64,000 bases of DNA from Vibrio marinisediminis (GCF_014050145.1 NZ_JACFYF010000003.1:248001-312000), one strand, 5' to 3'; positions 1-11,611 are shown, numbered from the stretch's first letter. Notes: generated by a model not told the origin, from the sequence alone. Translations and numbers: made by a program.

Positions 1-89
1 TGCAACAAATGGCGATTAAAGCGAGAAGTGCTGCTAAGTTAGAAGCGGATCGTGTCGTTGCCGACGCTATCGTTGCTCTAACCAAATAA
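1..89 (+). CDS. murG: MurG C-terminal end (partial)
   Basis: Only the last 28 codons are in the window; the reading frame enters from the left edge and stops at 87-89. The residues ([20 protein letters not shown] and onward) resemble the C-terminal helix of MurG, the UDP-GlcNAc transferase that converts lipid I to lipid II at the inner face of the membrane. The position 11 bases before murC matches the conserved dcw cluster order. Identification rests on this tail plus context, so it is good but not certain. Confidence 0.8.
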   Translation, partial: QQMAIKARSAAKLEADRVVADAIVALTK

Positions 90-100
90 CGAGACAGACA

Positions 101-1558
101 ATGACCATTAAACACACACAAGATTTGGCTCAGATTCGAGCTATGGTGCCTGAAATGCGCCGCGTTAAGTCTATCCACTTCATCGGTATTGGTGGTGCGG
201 GTATGAGCGGTATCGCTGAAGTACTGCTTAATGAAGGTTACCAAATTACCGGTTCTGATATTGCAGAAAATGCCGTTACTGAACGATTGACCGAAAAGGG
301 CGCTAAAGTCTTTATTGGACATCAAGCTGAAAATATCGAGCAAGCAAGCGTTGTTGTCGTCTCTACGGCGATTAATGAGCAAAACCCTGAAGTGAAAGCT
401 GCGCGAGAAGCGCGTATTCCGGTGGTTCGTCGTGCGGAGATGCTCGCTGAGCTGATGCGTTTTCGTCATGGTATTGCTGTTGCTGGTACGCATGGTAAAA
501 CTACCACCACAGCACTGGTCACACAGATTTATTCAGAAGCTGGTCTTGATCCAACGTTTGTCAATGGCGGTTTGGTGAAAAGCGCTGGTACCAATGCACG
601 TTTGGGTTCAAGCCGTATTCTTATCGCAGAGGCTGATGAGAGTGATGCGTCATTCTTACATCTGCAACCTATGGTTAGTATTGTGACTAATATCGAAGCG
701 GATCACATGGATACCTATGGTGGTGACTTTGAAACGCTTAAGCAGACGTTTATCGACTTTTTGCATAACTTGCCTTTCTATGGTCAAGCGATCGTGTGTA
801 TTGATGATCCGGTTGTTCGTGAGCTTATCCCACGAATTAGCCGCCAAGTGATCACCTATGGTTTCTCTGAAGATGCTGACGTGCGAATCGAGAATTACCA
901 TCAAAATGGTCAGCAAGGTAAGTTTACTGTTGTACGCCAAGGTCGTGCCAACTTAGACATCACGCTGAATATCCCAGGTCGCCATAACGCACTTAACGCA
1001 TCGGCAGCAATCGCGGTAGCGACAGAAGATGATATCGCTGACGAAGCGATCCTAAGTGCGATGTTAGGTACTCAAGGTACAGGGCGTCGTTTTGACCATT
1101 TAGGTGAGTTTGAAACGGGTAATGGCCAAGCGATGCTAGTGGACGATTACGGACACCACCCAACTGAAGTTGGCGTTACCATCCAAGCGGCAAGAAGTGG
1201 TTGGGACGACAAACGACTGGTGATGATTTTCCAACCGCACCGATACAGTCGTACTCGAGACTTGTATGATGACTTCGCCAATGTATTGGAACAAGTTGAC
1301 GTTCTAATTATGTTGGATGTCTACGCGGCGGGCGAAAAACCGATCGCAGGGGCTGATGGTCGTGCTTTATGTCGAACGATTCGTAGCCGTGGTAAATTGG
1401 ATCCAATTTTTGTGCCTGATAGCACCACGTTGCCTGCGGTATTGGCGAATGTATTACAAGACGGTGACCTTGTTTTAACGCAAGGAGCTGGTGATGTCGG
1501 TAAAATCGCCAAGCAATTAGCTGCCTTAGAGTTAAACATCGAGAAAATGCAGAGCTAA
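101..1558 (+). CDS. murC: UDP-N-acetylmuramate--L-alanine ligase MurC
   Basis: The 485-residue protein has the N-terminal Rossmann-like domain ([16 protein letters not shown], about residues 27-42), the ATP loop GTHGKTTT at 129-136, and the Mur ligase C-terminal domain with DDYGHHPTE. MurC adds L-alanine to UDP-MurNAc using ATP, the first peptide step of peptidoglycan synthesis in the cytoplasm. Length is typical of the family. It follows murG by 11 bases. The next gene is ftsQ, 174 bases on; no ddl lies between them, unlike the E. coli cluster. Confidence 0.98.
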   Translation: MTIKHTQDLAQIRAMVPEMRRVKSIHFIGIGGAGMSGIAEVLLNEGYQITGSDIAENAVTERLTEKGAKVFIGHQAENIEQASVVVVSTAINEQNPEVKAAREARIPVVRRAEMLAELMRFRHGIAVAGTHGKTTTTALVTQIYSEAGLDPTFVNGGLVKSAGTNARLGSSRILIAEADESDASFLHLQPMVSIVTNIEADHMDTYGGDFETLKQTFIDFLHNLPFYGQAIVCIDDPVVRELIPRISRQVITYGFSEDADVRIENYHQNGQQGKFTVVRQGRANLDITLNIPGRHNALNASAAIAVATEDDIADEAILSAMLGTQGTGRRFDHLGEFETGNGQAMLVDDYGHHPTEVGVTIQAARSGWDDKRLVMIFQPHRYSRTRDLYDDFANVLEQVDVLIMLDVYAAGEKPIAGADGRALCRTIRSRGKLDPIFVPDSTTLPAVLANVLQDGDLVLTQGAGDVGKIAKQLAALELNIEKMQS

Positions 1559-1624
1559 ATTGTGTGTTTTTTGAAGATTTAGCGCATTTCTCGTGTTAAA
1601 AAAAATATTTATTACTTTCAAGGT

Positions 1625-1652
1625 TTGATACTTTGAACGACCCCAGTATAAT
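1625..1652 (+). promoter_or_regulatory. sigma70-type promoter before ftsQ
   Basis: TTGATA at 1625-1630 and a perfect TATAAT at 1647-1652 are separated by 16 bases, in the 174-base gap between murC and ftsQ. Transcription would start near 1659. This suggests ftsQAZ has a local promoter besides readthrough from the mur genes. Seen by eye only. Confidence 0.6.
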
Positions 1653-1732
1653 CCGACGGTTATAGTGATTGCTTTAGCCTATACGAAAGGATAGAAATAA
1701 GAATTGCGAGCATATAACAAGGGCAACGGACT

Positions 1733-2524
1733 TTGATTAGTACAACTTTTAGCGAAGACCGTCGTTTGCGAGACTTTCCTACCATTAAAAAGCACCTTAT
1801 CGGAGGTGGATTCTTTTTTATGGTGATTGTCTTAATTGGCTCACTTCTCGTTTCTACCATCTCTTGGATGTGGGACGATCAACGTCTTCCTTTGTCCAAA
1901 CTTGTCTTACAGGGTGAGCTCGAGTATGTCACCGCACTGGATGTACAGCGCGCATTTTCCACACTAGAACATGTGGGAACGTTTATGTCACAAGACGTCG
2001 ACGCGCTGCAGGATGCGATTGAGCAGATTCCATGGGTTTCCCATGTCTCTATTCGCAAACAGTGGCCAGATACCGTTAAAGTATTTTTAACCGAGCATCA
2101 CGCCAAAGCCATTTGGAATGGTGACGCGATGCTGGATGACAGCGGTCAGGTATTTGATGGTGATTTAGGCAAGCTAAAAGGCGAGCGTGTTAAGCTCTAT
2201 GGTCCTGAAGGCACCAGCATTGAAGTATTGCAAACTTGGCAGAAAATTGACCAGTTATTTGAACCACTAGGTTTAACCATTACTTCGTTGGTACTCAATG
2301 ATCGACGAGCATGGCAAATTATTCTCGATAACGGCATTCGATTAGAGTTAGGCAAAGAATCACTGGATGAGCGAATTAATCGTTTCATCTCATTGTACAA
2401 TAGCCTAGGTAGTGACGCTCAACGAGTCAGTTACATCGACCTCAGATACGATACGGGAGCCGCAGTTGGTTGGTTCCCTGGACAAGAGTCAGAACAAGAG
2501 AGTACAGATGACGAAGACCGCTGA
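1733..2524 (+). CDS. ftsQ: cell division protein FtsQ
   Basis: The protein is 263 residues with a short cytoplasmic N-terminus, one membrane segment at about residues 25-46, and a periplasmic POTRA region followed by the FtsQ beta domain (about 50-240; IPWVSHVSIRKQWPDTV is typical of the POTRA end). FtsQ links FtsB/FtsL to the septal synthase complex. The chosen start is a TTG at 1733 with AAGGG nine bases upstream; the first internal ATG (1820) would cut into the membrane segment, so TTG is preferred but the start is uncertain. The 3' end overlaps ftsA by 17 bases. Confidence 0.9.
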   Translation: MISTTFSEDRRLRDFPTIKKHLIGGGFFFMVIVLIGSLLVSTISWMWDDQRLPLSKLVLQGELEYVTALDVQRAFSTLEHVGTFMSQDVDALQDAIEQIPWVSHVSIRKQWPDTVKVFLTEHHAKAIWNGDAMLDDSGQVFDGDLGKLKGERVKLYGPEGTSIEVLQTWQKIDQLFEPLGLTITSLVLNDRRAWQIILDNGIRLELGKESLDERINRFISLYNSLGSDAQRVSYIDLRYDTGAAVGWFPGQESEQESTDDEDR

Positions 2525-3770
2525 TGACAACATTATTGTTGGTCTTGATATAGGCACTGCCACCGTATCAGCATTGGTAGGTGAAATACTACCTGACGGT
2601 CAAATCAACATTATTGGCGCCGGTACCAGTCCATCACGTGGTATGGATAAGGGTGGCGTAAACGATCTTGAGTCCGTTGTGAAATCGGTGCAAAGAGCTG
2701 TAGATCAAGCGGAGCTGATGGCGGAATGTCAGATTCGTAATGTCTTCATTTCTATTTCAGGGCGACATATTGCGAGCCGCATAGAAAAAGGAATGGGAAC
2801 TATTTCTGATGAAGAAGTCTCTCAAGAAGATATGGATCGCGCGATTCATACTGCAAAATCAATTAAAATTGGTGATGAGCAGCGCATTCTTCACGTAATT
2901 CCGCAAGAATTTACAATTGATTACCAAGAAGGGATTAAAAATCCGCTAGGTTTATCAGGAGTGCGCATGGAAGTGAGTGTGCACTTAATCTCTTGTCACA
3001 ATGATATGGCAAGAAACATTATTAAGGCTGTTGAGCGTTGTGGCTTAACAGTAGAACATTTGGTTTATTCAGGGTTGGCAGCGAGCAACGCGGTGATCAC
3101 TGAAGATGAGCGAGAGCTAGGTGTGTGTGTCGTTGATATCGGCGCGGGCACAATGGATGTCTCAATCTGGACCGGTGGTGCATTGAGGCATACAGAAGTA
3201 TTTTCTTATGCTGGCAATGCAGTAACGAGTGATATTGCATTCGCTTTTGGTACGCCTGTCAGTGATGCTGAAGAGATCAAAGTAAAATTTGGCTGTGCTC
3301 TTAGTGAGCTAGTCAGTAAAGATGATACGGTTAACGTCCCAAGTGTCGGTGGACGTCCATCGCGCAGTTTACAACGACAAACTTTGTCGGAAGTGATTGA
3401 GCCGAGATATACTGAACTTATGGGCTTAGTTAACCAGACCATCGATACCGTACAAGAAAAATTGCGTGAAGATGGCATAAAACACCATCTCGCTGCTGGT
3501 GTCGTTTTAACCGGTGGTGCCGCGCGCATTGAAGGTTTGGTAGAATGTGCGGAACGTGTTTTCCGCAATCAAGTAAGAGTTGGCAAGCCTTTAGAGGTGA
3601 GTGGCTTAACTGATTACGTTAAAGAGCCGTATCATTCTACGGCAGTTGGTTTACTTCATTATGCAAGAGACAGTCAGATAAACGAAGATACTGAATATAA
3701 CGAGCCAAAGCGTCAGCCGGTAAGTTCGTTATTTGATCGCTTGCGTAACTGGATACAAAAAGAGTTTTAA
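2508..3770 (+). CDS. ftsA: cell division protein FtsA
   Basis: FtsA is an actin-like ATPase that anchors FtsZ to the membrane. From ATG 2508 the protein is 420 residues, the same length as E. coli FtsA, and begins MTKTADDNIIVGLDIGTATV, with the phosphate-1 motif near the N-terminus. VVDIGAGTMDVSIW (phosphate 2) and VLTGGAARIEGL (adenosine motif) follow. The C-terminal LFDRLRNWIQKEF is the amphipathic membrane-targeting helix. The open frame extends upstream inside ftsQ to 2412, but those residues are not FtsA-like, and AAGAGAG lies just before 2508. Translation is probably coupled to ftsQ. Confidence 0.97.
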   Translation: MTKTADDNIIVGLDIGTATVSALVGEILPDGQINIIGAGTSPSRGMDKGGVNDLESVVKSVQRAVDQAELMAECQIRNVFISISGRHIASRIEKGMGTISDEEVSQEDMDRAIHTAKSIKIGDEQRILHVIPQEFTIDYQEGIKNPLGLSGVRMEVSVHLISCHNDMARNIIKAVERCGLTVEHLVYSGLAASNAVITEDERELGVCVVDIGAGTMDVSIWTGGALRHTEVFSYAGNAVTSDIAFAFGTPVSDAEEIKVKFGCALSELVSKDDTVNVPSVGGRPSRSLQRQTLSEVIEPRYTELMGLVNQTIDTVQEKLREDGIKHHLAAGVVLTGGAARIEGLVECAERVFRNQVRVGKPLEVSGLTDYVKEPYHSTAVGLLHYARDSQINEDTEYNEPKRQPVSSLFDRLRNWIQKEF

Positions 3771-3800
3771 CCTGAGCAGCAGGAAAAACGGAGATAACAC

Positions 3801-5027
3801 ATGTTTGAACCGATGATGGAAATGTCTGACGATGCGGTAATTAAAGTCGTTGGGGTTGGTGGCGGTGGCGGTAACGCCGTTGAACACATGGTACGTGAGT
3901 CCATTGAAGGTGTTGAATTCATCAGCATTAACACTGATGCACAAGCACTACGCAAAACTAGCGTAAATAGCGTCATCCAAATTGGTGGCGACATGACAAA
4001 AGGTCTTGGTGCCGGTGCAAACCCACAAGTGGGACGTGACGCTGCTCTCGAAGATCGCGAAAGAATTAAAGAATCAATTTGTGGCGCCGATATGGTGTTT
4101 ATCGCAGCTGGTATGGGTGGTGGCACTGGTACAGGTGCAGCACCAGTTATCGCTGAAGTTGCAAAAGAGCTTGGTATTCTAACCGTTGCTGTTGTAACAA
4201 AACCATTTAGCTTCGAAGGTAAGAAGCGTATGGCGTTTGCGGAACAAGGTATTGAAGAGCTTTCTAAGCATGTTGACTCTTTAATTACTATTCCAAACGA
4301 AAAGTTACTGAAAGTATTGGGTCGCGGTATTACGCTACTTGAAGCTTTCGCTAGCGCGAACGACGTATTAAAGAATGCAGTACAAGGTATTGCTGAATTG
4401 ATTACTCGTCCTGGCATGATCAACGTCGACTTTGCCGACGTTCGTACTGTAATGTCAGAGATGGGTCACGCAATGATGGGTAGCGGTGTCGCGAAAGGCG
4501 AAGACCGTGCTGAAGAAGCGGCAGAGATGGCAATCTCAAGCCCACTTCTAGAAGATATCGATCTTGCTGGTGCTCGTGGTGTTCTTGTTAACATCACTGC
4601 AGGTCTAGATATGCGTCTTGATGAGTTTGAAACTGTCGGTAATACAGTTAAAGCGTTTGCTTCAGACAATGCGACTGTAGTTATTGGTACTTCACTTGAC
4701 CCTGATATGGCGGACGAAATCCGTGTAACAGTTGTAGCGACAGGTATCGGCAACGAGAAAAAACCTGACATTACTTTGGTTGCAGGTGGAAAGGCAAAAG
4801 TTGCACCAGTGGCACAACCTCAGTCACAAGTTGCAACACAGCAACCAGCAGCGGTAAAAGTAGAAGAGAAACCGGCACAGACATTGCAAGAGAAACCACA
4901 AGTGACTTCTCAACCGGCAACTCAATCTACATCAGCAAGCAATGGCTCAGGTCAAAGCACGGCGCCAAAAGTAGAGAAAGATGGCTATTTAGATATCCCA
5001 GCTTTCCTTCGTCGCCAGGCTGATTAA
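3801..5027 (+). CDS. ftsZ: cell division GTPase FtsZ
   Basis: This 408-residue tubulin homologue forms the Z ring. The GTP-binding signature [10 protein letters not shown] and the N-terminal [15 protein letters not shown] loop are intact. A Q/P/K-rich linker runs from about residue 330, and the C-terminal conserved peptide [14 protein letters not shown], which binds FtsA and ZipA, ends the protein. The ATG is preceded by CGGAGA at good spacing, 30 bases after ftsA. Confidence 0.99.
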   Translation: MFEPMMEMSDDAVIKVVGVGGGGGNAVEHMVRESIEGVEFISINTDAQALRKTSVNSVIQIGGDMTKGLGAGANPQVGRDAALEDRERIKESICGADMVFIAAGMGGGTGTGAAPVIAEVAKELGILTVAVVTKPFSFEGKKRMAFAEQGIEELSKHVDSLITIPNEKLLKVLGRGITLLEAFASANDVLKNAVQGIAELITRPGMINVDFADVRTVMSEMGHAMMGSGVAKGEDRAEEAAEMAISSPLLEDIDLAGARGVLVNITAGLDMRLDEFETVGNTVKAFASDNATVVIGTSLDPDMADEIRVTVVATGIGNEKKPDITLVAGGKAKVAPVAQPQSQVATQQPAAVKVEEKPAQTLQEKPQVTSQPATQSTSASNGSGQSTAPKVEKDGYLDIPAFLRRQAD

Positions 5028-5038
5028 AGCGTCAAAAT

Positions 5039-5066
5039 TTGACATGGTTCTAAAATGTGATACGAT
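5039..5066 (+). promoter_or_regulatory. sigma70-type promoter before lpxC
   Basis: A perfect TTGACA (5039-5044) and TACGAT (5061-5066) are separated by 16 bases in the 95-base ftsZ-lpxC gap. Transcription would begin near 5073, giving a leader of about 50 bases. lpxC can therefore be expressed separately from the division genes. Confidence 0.6.
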
Positions 5067-5122
5067 GCGCGACCGATGATTACATCGACCGCGATTTGTA
5101 GCACCATTACTGAGGCAAGTAG

Positions 5123-6040
5123 ATGATCAGACAACGTACTCTGAAAGAAATAGTGAAAACGACGGGTGTAGGCTTACACTCTGGTCGTAAAGTAACTTTG
5201 ACTCTTCGCCCAGCAGCTACAAATACAGGTGTTATTTACCGTCGTACTGACGTAAATCCACCTGTCGATTTTCCGGCAGACCCAGAATCTGTTCGTGACA
5301 CAATGCTTTGTACCGCACTTGTGAATGATCAAGGTATTCGTATCTCAACGGTAGAACACTTAAATGCTGCACTTGCTGGCATGGGTATCGACAATATTAT
5401 TGTTGAAGTGGACGCACCAGAAATTCCTATTATGGATGGCAGCGCTAGCCCATTCGTCTTCTTGTTACAACAAGCGGGCGTTGAAGAGCAAAATGCAGCA
5501 AAACGCTTTATCCGAATCAAGAAACCAGTTCGCTTTGAAGATGGCGATAAATGGGCTGAGTTTAAGCCTTTTAACGGTTTCCGAATGGATTTTGAGATTG
5601 AATTTAACCACCCAGCGATTGAATCTGATGAACAACGCTTAGTGTTCGACTTCTCATCCAAAGGTTTCGTGAAAGAAATTTCACGTGCACGTACTTTTGG
5701 CTTTATGCGTGATATCGAGTACTTACAATCGCAAAACCTCGTTCTAGGTGGCAGTTTTGACAACGCAATTGTGTTGGATGATTACCGCATTTTGAATGAA
5801 GAAGGTCTGCGCTTTGAAAATGAGTTTGTTACTCACAAAGTATTAGACGCGATTGGCGATCTTTATATGTGTGGCCACCCTATTATTGGTGAGTTCCGTG
5901 CATTTAAATCAGGTCATGGTCTAAATAACCAATTACTGCGCTCAGTATTGGCTGACCAAGAAGCATGGGAATGGGTTACGTTCGAAGAAGAACAGACATC
6001 TCCAGTTGCCTTTGCAGATCCAAATATGGTTCTTGCGTAA
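5123..6040 (+). CDS. lpxC: UDP-3-O-acyl-N-acetylglucosamine deacetylase LpxC
   Basis: LpxC catalyses the committed step of lipid A synthesis. The 305-residue protein is full length. Zinc and catalytic residues are visible in [12 protein letters not shown] (zinc His), [15 protein letters not shown] (His and Asp) and [12 protein letters not shown] (catalytic His). It begins [21 protein letters not shown], as in other enterobacterial and Vibrio enzymes. The gene is followed at once by a terminator shared with the convergent dciA. Confidence 0.99.
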   Translation: MIRQRTLKEIVKTTGVGLHSGRKVTLTLRPAATNTGVIYRRTDVNPPVDFPADPESVRDTMLCTALVNDQGIRISTVEHLNAALAGMGIDNIIVEVDAPEIPIMDGSASPFVFLLQQAGVEEQNAAKRFIRIKKPVRFEDGDKWAEFKPFNGFRMDFEIEFNHPAIESDEQRLVFDFSSKGFVKEISRARTFGFMRDIEYLQSQNLVLGGSFDNAIVLDDYRILNEEGLRFENEFVTHKVLDAIGDLYMCGHPIIGEFRAFKSGHGLNNQLLRSVLADQEAWEWVTFEEEQTSPVAFADPNMVLA

Positions 6041-6054
6041 GCGACATCCGAATT

Positions 6055-6087
6055 AAAAAAAACCAGGCATTGCCTGGTTTTTTTATG
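6055..6087. terminator. bidirectional terminator between lpxC and dciA
   Basis: AACCAGGC (6061-6068) and GCCTGGTT (6072-6079) form an 8-bp stem with a 3-base loop, flanked by an A run on the left and a T run on the right, so it can act on both strands. It sits between convergent genes. Confidence 0.85.
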
Positions 6088-6541
6088 TCTTCTTGTTTGC
6101 CATTGAAGCGAGCCTTTCTAATCTGGCTTTGATTTTTGGCGGCGCATTTTCAGCTACGGCTTTAAGGTATTCAGCCGCAGTATCTGAAATAGGATCGCGG
6201 GGCTTTGCGGGTTTACTCTTTTTCGGCGTGCTAGTTCGATAGAGTTCAGGATTAATCTGCACCTCGATCGCGATTATACGGGCAAACCCTTGTAATCGAA
6301 GTTGGCTAAGAATATTGAGTCGATCATAATTGATCTTCATTTTGATCGCGGCACTAGCCACTTCGAGCACCAGTTGGTTGTCACGCAGATTTGCCGCCCG
6401 GCAATGATCGACCATGTTTGTTGGCAAGATCGTTTTTAACAACTGGTTGATCGTCATGATCTCCTGCGCATGCTTTTGCAAGTTGGCTAAGCGTGAGTCT
6501 GAGATAATGTCGTTACTTAAAGTTGGGCGATGATCGCGCAT
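6083..6541 (-). CDS. dciA: DciA-family (DUF721) replicative helicase loader
   Basis: The 152-residue protein carries a DUF721/DciA domain over about residues 20-110 (LLKTILPTNMVDHCRAANLRDNQLVLEVAS region), followed by a basic, low-complexity C-terminal tail rich in Lys and Pro. DciA is the ancestral loader of DnaB helicase in bacteria lacking DnaC; this is family knowledge. The placement between lpxC and secA on the opposite strand is what I know from Vibrio. Assignment rests on sequence resemblance and location. Confidence 0.85.
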   Translation of the reverse strand: MRDHRPTLSNDIISDSRLANLQKHAQEIMTINQLLKTILPTNMVDHCRAANLRDNQLVLEVASAAIKMKINYDRLNILSQLRLQGFARIIAIEVQINPELYRTSTPKKSKPAKPRDPISDTAAEYLKAVAENAPPKIKARLERLASMANKKT

Positions 6542-6863
6542 TACAGTGCCTTTAAATTCAGGTTCAATTTCATTTTAGCTAACCGTTAAAGCAACGAATA
6601 GTCTTTTCTGTGGATAAAGTTACGCCATTCGATGACAAAAAATCACAAGTGCTTCAAACAATTTGCGAAGAGATTGGTTGTTTGCGGCAAAAATCCTTAC
6701 ACTACACGGCTATAAATAAACACTAATGCCTTGAAAATCTAAGTTCTCACCACAATATCTGTGTTTAATGATTTAACACAGTATTCTTAGTTTAAAACTG
6801 AAAGAGACTGCAGGCATTAAGTAGAGATCGTGCCCGATCGACTGATAGAGAGATTCATACAAG
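6542..6863 (+). other. dciA-secA divergent intergenic region with leader hairpin
   Basis: No gene is visible in these 322 bases. An imperfect hairpin, CTGTGTT (6759-6765) and AACACAG (6775-6781), lies about 80 bases before secA. E. coli has the arrest peptide gene secM at this position; I see no secreted small ORF ending in an arrest-like motif here, so SecM control of secA is not supported. Confidence 0.5.
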
Positions 6864-9596
6864 ATGATAACCAAGCTACTGACAAAGGTAATTGGCAGTC
6901 GCAACGACAGAACATTGCGTCGCCTGAAGAAGATTGTAAAAGAAATCAATAATTACGAGCCAACGTTTGAAGCTCTATCTGATGAAGAACTAAAAGCAAA
7001 AACGGTCGAATTCCGTCAACGTCTAGAAGGGGGTGAAACCCTTGATAAGCTACTACCAGAAGCATTTGCTACGGTACGTGAAGCCTCTAAACGTGTGTAC
7101 GGCATGCGCCACTTCGACGTACAGCTTATTGGTGGTATGGTACTGAACGCGGGTCAAATCGCGGAAATGCGTACAGGTGAAGGTAAAACTCTTACCGCAA
7201 CACTACCAGCTTATTTAAACGCTCTACCAGGTAAAGGTGTTCACATTGTAACGGTGAACGACTACCTAGCTAAGCGTGATGCGGAAACAAACCGCCCACT
7301 GTTTGAATTCTTAGGTATGAGTGTTGGTGTTAACGTACCAAACATGCCACCACAAGAGAAAAAAGAAGCTTACCAAGCAGACATTCTTTACGGTACTAAC
7401 AACGAATTCGGCTTTGATTACCTGCGTGATAACATGGCATTCCGTCCGGAAGACCGTGTTCAACAGCATCGTTTCTTTGCTGTTGTGGATGAGGTTGACT
7501 CGATCCTTATCGATGAAGCTCGTACCCCGCTAATTATTTCTGGTCCGGCTGAAGATAGCTCAGATCTATACACTCGCATCAACACTCTAATTCCATTGCT
7601 GCAAAAGCAAGATCAGGAAGACTCAGAAGAGTATCGTGGTGATGGTCACTACACGGTTGATGAGAAATCTAAACAAGTTTACTTAACCGAAACAGGTCAA
7701 GAGTTTGTTGAAGAGCTAATGATCAAAAATGGTCTAATGGAAGAGGGTGATACGCTTTACTCACCAACGAACATTAGCCTATTGCACCATGTAAACGCAG
7801 CACTTCGTGCTCACGTTCTATTTGAGATTAACGTTGACTACATCGTTAATGAGCAAGGCGAAGTCGTTATCGTTGATGAACACACTGGTCGTACTATGCC
7901 AGGTCGTCGATGGTCAGAAGGTTTACACCAAGCGGTAGAAGCGAAAGAAGGCGTTAAGATCCAGAATGAGAACCAAACTCTGGCATCGATCACTTTCCAG
8001 AACTACTTCCGTTTATACGAAAAACTGTCAGGTATGACAGGTACTGCCGACACTGAAGCATTCGAATTCCAATCGATTTATGGTTTGGAAACAGTGGTAG
8101 TCCCAACCAACAAACCAATGGTGCGTAACGATATGCCAGATATGGTGTACCGTACAGAGCCAGAAAAATTTGCTGCCATCATTGAAGACATCAAACAGCG
8201 CGTAGAACAAGGTCAGCCAATCCTTGTTGGTACCGTTTCAATTGAAAAGTCTGAGTTGCTTTCTAATGCTCTTCAACAAGCAAAAATTAAGCACAACGTA
8301 TTGAATGCGAAATTCCATGAAAAAGAAGCTGAAATTGTTGCCGAAGCGGGTATGCCTGGTTCGGTAACGATTGCGACTAACATGGCAGGTCGTGGTACTG
8401 ATATCGTGTTGGGTGGTAGCTGGCAGGCAAAAGTTGAGCAGCTAGACAACCCATCAAAAGAGCAAGTTGATCAGATCAAAGCGGAATGGAAAGTGGTTCA
8501 TGACCAAGTTCTTGCTTCAGGTGGTCTGCATATCATTGGTACTGAGCGCCACGAATCTCGTCGAATCGATAACCAGTTACGTGGTCGTTCTGGTCGTCAG
8601 GGTGATGCGGGTTCATCTCGTTTCTACCTATCGATGGAAGACGCATTATTGCGTATCTTTACTTCAGAACGCATGGCAAGCCTAATTCAAAGCGGTATGG
8701 ATGAAGGCGAAGCGATTGAATCGAAAATGCTTTCTCGTTCAATTGAAAAAGCACAACGTAAAGTTGAAGGTCGCAACTTCGATATTCGTAAACAGCTACT
8801 TGAATACGATGATGTGGCGAATGACCAGCGTAAAGTGGTTTACGAGCTACGTGATGAACTGATGAGCGTTGAAGACATCAGTGAAATGATTGAGCAGAAC
8901 CGTGATGACGTACTGAACGCGATTATTGATGAATACATTCCACCACAATCTCTAGAAGAAATGTGGGATACCAGCGGTCTGCAAGATCGTCTGAAGAATG
9001 ACTTTGACATCGACGCACCAGTGAAAGAGTGGTTAGAAGCTGACGACAAGCTATATGAAGAAGCGTTGCGTGAGAAGATTCTTACTCAAGCATTGGAAGT
9101 ATACAAAGCGAAAGAAGCGGTAGTGGGTGAGCAAGTACTACGCAACTTCGAGAAATCAGTCATGCTACAAACGCTTGATACGCTTTGGAAAGAACATCTA
9201 GCAGCGATGGACCACCTGCGCCAAGGTATTCATCTACGCGGTTATGCTCAAAAGAACCCGAAACAAGAGTACAAACGTGAGTCGTTTGAATTGTTCCAAG
9301 GTCTTCTAGAGTCACTAAAAACAGATGTTGTTACCGTGCTATCTCGTGTCCGTGTTCAGCAACAAGAAGAAGTTGAACGTATGGAAGCGAAGCGCGTAGC
9401 TCAAGCTGAAGAAGCGGCTCGCCATGCGAAAGCACAACACGCAACAGCAGAAAACCAGCTAGCGGATGGTGAGGAGAGCGTCGCAGATGCAACTCAGCAA
9501 CCAGTCGTGCGTGATGAGCGTAAAGTGGGTCGTAATGAGCCATGTCCATGTGGTAGCGGTAAGAAGTACAAGCAGTGTCACGGTAAGATTGCCTAA
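6864..9596 (+). CDS. secA: preprotein translocase ATPase SecA
   Basis: SecA powers protein export through SecYEG. The 910-residue protein has the DEAD-type motor with Walker [10 protein letters not shown] at about 102-110, the [19 protein letters not shown] block (Walker B), the second motor domain ([16 protein letters not shown]), a scaffold and helical wing region, and the C-terminal zinc domain [14 protein letters not shown] that binds SecB. Length matches the family. The gene stands alone with its own terminator. Confidence 0.99.
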   Translation: MITKLLTKVIGSRNDRTLRRLKKIVKEINNYEPTFEALSDEELKAKTVEFRQRLEGGETLDKLLPEAFATVREASKRVYGMRHFDVQLIGGMVLNAGQIAEMRTGEGKTLTATLPAYLNALPGKGVHIVTVNDYLAKRDAETNRPLFEFLGMSVGVNVPNMPPQEKKEAYQADILYGTNNEFGFDYLRDNMAFRPEDRVQQHRFFAVVDEVDSILIDEARTPLIISGPAEDSSDLYTRINTLIPLLQKQDQEDSEEYRGDGHYTVDEKSKQVYLTETGQEFVEELMIKNGLMEEGDTLYSPTNISLLHHVNAALRAHVLFEINVDYIVNEQGEVVIVDEHTGRTMPGRRWSEGLHQAVEAKEGVKIQNENQTLASITFQNYFRLYEKLSGMTGTADTEAFEFQSIYGLETVVVPTNKPMVRNDMPDMVYRTEPEKFAAIIEDIKQRVEQGQPILVGTVSIEKSELLSNALQQAKIKHNVLNAKFHEKEAEIVAEAGMPGSVTIATNMAGRGTDIVLGGSWQAKVEQLDNPSKEQVDQIKAEWKVVHDQVLASGGLHIIGTERHESRRIDNQLRGRSGRQGDAGSSRFYLSMEDALLRIFTSERMASLIQSGMDEGEAIESKMLSRSIEKAQRKVEGRNFDIRKQLLEYDDVANDQRKVVYELRDELMSVEDISEMIEQNRDDVLNAIIDEYIPPQSLEEMWDTSGLQDRLKNDFDIDAPVKEWLEADDKLYEEALREKILTQALEVYKAKEAVVGEQVLRNFEKSVMLQTLDTLWKEHLAAMDHLRQGIHLRGYAQKNPKQEYKRESFELFQGLLESLKTDVVTVLSRVRVQQQEEVERMEAKRVAQAEEAARHAKAQHATAENQLADGEESVADATQQPVVRDERKVGRNEPCPCGSGKKYKQCHGKIA

Positions 9597-9724
9597 CTTT
9601 GTTGGAATCATCGTTGTGTCGCTTGATTACTGCGTCGATGATGCTCATTTACGGTTGTAAACTGCGCGTCATCTCCTGGCACTCAAACCACACAACTTAG
9701 CTTCTAACCAAGTTAATAAAATAA

Positions 9725-9753
9725 AGAGAGTCGCTTAGGCGGCTCTTTTTTTA
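9725..9753 (+). terminator. rho-independent terminator after secA
   Basis: AGAGTCGC (9727-9734) pairs with GCGGCTCT (9739-9746) with one G-T pair and a 4-base loop, followed by seven T. It lies between secA and mutT. Confidence 0.8.
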
Positions 9754-9866
9754 AGTAAAATTTGAGTTTGGTCTTTGTCATTCATGAGTTGAAGTGTATG
9801 CGGAGTAGGAAAATCGTAGTGGATTGGACTCTCTAGAGAGCAAGCAATTTGAAGAGAACGGAAACG

Positions 9867-10265
9867 GTGAAAAGAATTCATATCGTAGCGGCGGTGATTT
9901 TTAATCAGGATAAGTCGCAGATTTTTATTACTAAGCGCCCAGATGATAAACATAAAGGTGGGTTTTGGGAGTTTCCCGGTGGTAAAGTTGAGCCAGGGGA
10001 AAGTACTGAGCAAGCAATGGTACGAGAGCTAGAAGAAGAGATTGGTATTCAAGTGACGCAACAATCTCCTTTTGAACATCTTGAGTATGATTATCCAGAT
10101 AAATCACTAAAATTTGATTTCATCTTAGTTACCCAATTTAACGGTGAACCCTTTGGACGCGAGGGACAGCAAGGAAAATGGGTGGTTATCAGTGAGCTAG
10201 ATAACTACGCATTTCCCGAAGCCAATGTGCCGATTTTACAGCGCGTGATCAGAGAGTTTTTATGA
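9867..10265 (+). CDS. mutT: 8-oxo-dGTP diphosphatase MutT
   Basis: MutT cleanses the nucleotide pool by hydrolysing 8-oxo-dGTP. The Nudix box is complete: GGKVEPGESTEQAMVRELEE and the following EIGI. I chose the GTG at 9867 (giving MKRIHIVAAVIFNQDKSQIF, 132 residues) because it aligns with the E. coli MutT start and has a purine-rich AACGGA just upstream. The frame opens at a TTG at 9849, which would add six residues. secA and mutT are separated by a terminator, so mutT probably has its own promoter. Confidence 0.92.
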   Translation: MKRIHIVAAVIFNQDKSQIFITKRPDDKHKGGFWEFPGGKVEPGESTEQAMVRELEEEIGIQVTQQSPFEHLEYDYPDKSLKFDFILVTQFNGEPFGREGQQGKWVVISELDNYAFPEANVPILQRVIREFL

Positions 10266-10330
10266 TCAATGTCGCAAAATACTAGCCAGTCCAAGCGTTT
10301 ATTGGTAGTTTAGACGCGAAGATCGTTTTT

Positions 10331-10355
10331 ACAAGGCAGGATCTTCCCGCCTTGT
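10331..10355 (+). other. stem-loop in the dapB leader
   Basis: ACAAGGC (10331-10337) and GCCTTGT (10349-10355) pair, and GG/CC extend the stem after one mismatch around an ATCTT loop. It sits 25 bases before dapB and lacks a T run, so it may be a weak terminator for mutT or a leader structure. Confidence 0.4.
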
Positions 10356-10362
10356 TGCATAA

Positions 10363-11190
<828 letters not shown>

Positions 11191-11248
11191 TCATCAAATT
11201 GCACATAAAGTTTATTGAGCTCCTCAATAAGCCAAAATAGATATTTAT

Positions 11249-11275
11249 GCGTCAGCCAAGGCTGGCGCTTTCTTT
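11249..11275 (+). terminator. rho-independent terminator after dapB
   Basis: GCGTCAGCC (11249-11257) pairs with GGCTGGCGC (11260-11268) with one G-T pair, followed by TTTCTTT. Confidence 0.75.
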
Positions 11276-11582
11276 ATCTGCCATATATACCTTTCTATTT
11301 TATCTCTCCTAGCAAAGCCAATAACCCTTATTTAAACTGTGTATTTTAGTTGTTTTGATTGGAAATTACAGTATAACTCTATAAAACTCACTTAATCTTA
11401 TAGGTGTAACGTTTGCTTTAGGGTGTTTTGTTTTTTTGTGCTTTTGTTGGAGTTATTTTTATCTTAATCGAACTATGTCTTCAAATTCACAGTTACAACG
11501 ACGATTAAAGTTATGATTTTAGGCTTTTTGACTGGTTTGCTGGTTAATCTTTCAAAAAATGCATTTTATTTTATTATCAATG

Positions 11583-11611
11583 TTGACACTTTCCGTCAGC
11601 GTCTTTAGAAT
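11583..11611 (+). promoter_or_regulatory. near-consensus sigma70 promoter of carAB
   Basis: TTGACA (11583-11588) and TAGAAT (11606-11611) are separated by exactly 17 bases. Transcription would start near 11618, about 100 bases before carA. The AT-rich 300 bases between the dapB terminator and this promoter hold no gene that I can support. A CGTTTGC (11410-11416) resembles the right half of a PurR box, but the left half is poor. I saw no convincing pair of ArgR boxes. Confidence 0.75.

Noticed and set aside
2412-2507. In-frame extension of ftsA into ftsQ
   Set aside because: ATG 2508 gives exactly the family length and conserved N-terminus; the extension is an ftsQ-overlapping frame.
6542-6863. 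A secM-like arrest peptide gene before secA
   Set aside because: No secreted small ORF with an arrest-like ending is present; the region holds only an imperfect hairpin.
11513-11611. A short frame (ATG 11513) before carA as a leader peptide
   Set aside because: No ribosome site, no run of regulatory codons, and it ends inside the predicted carAB promoter, so it would not be on the same transcript.
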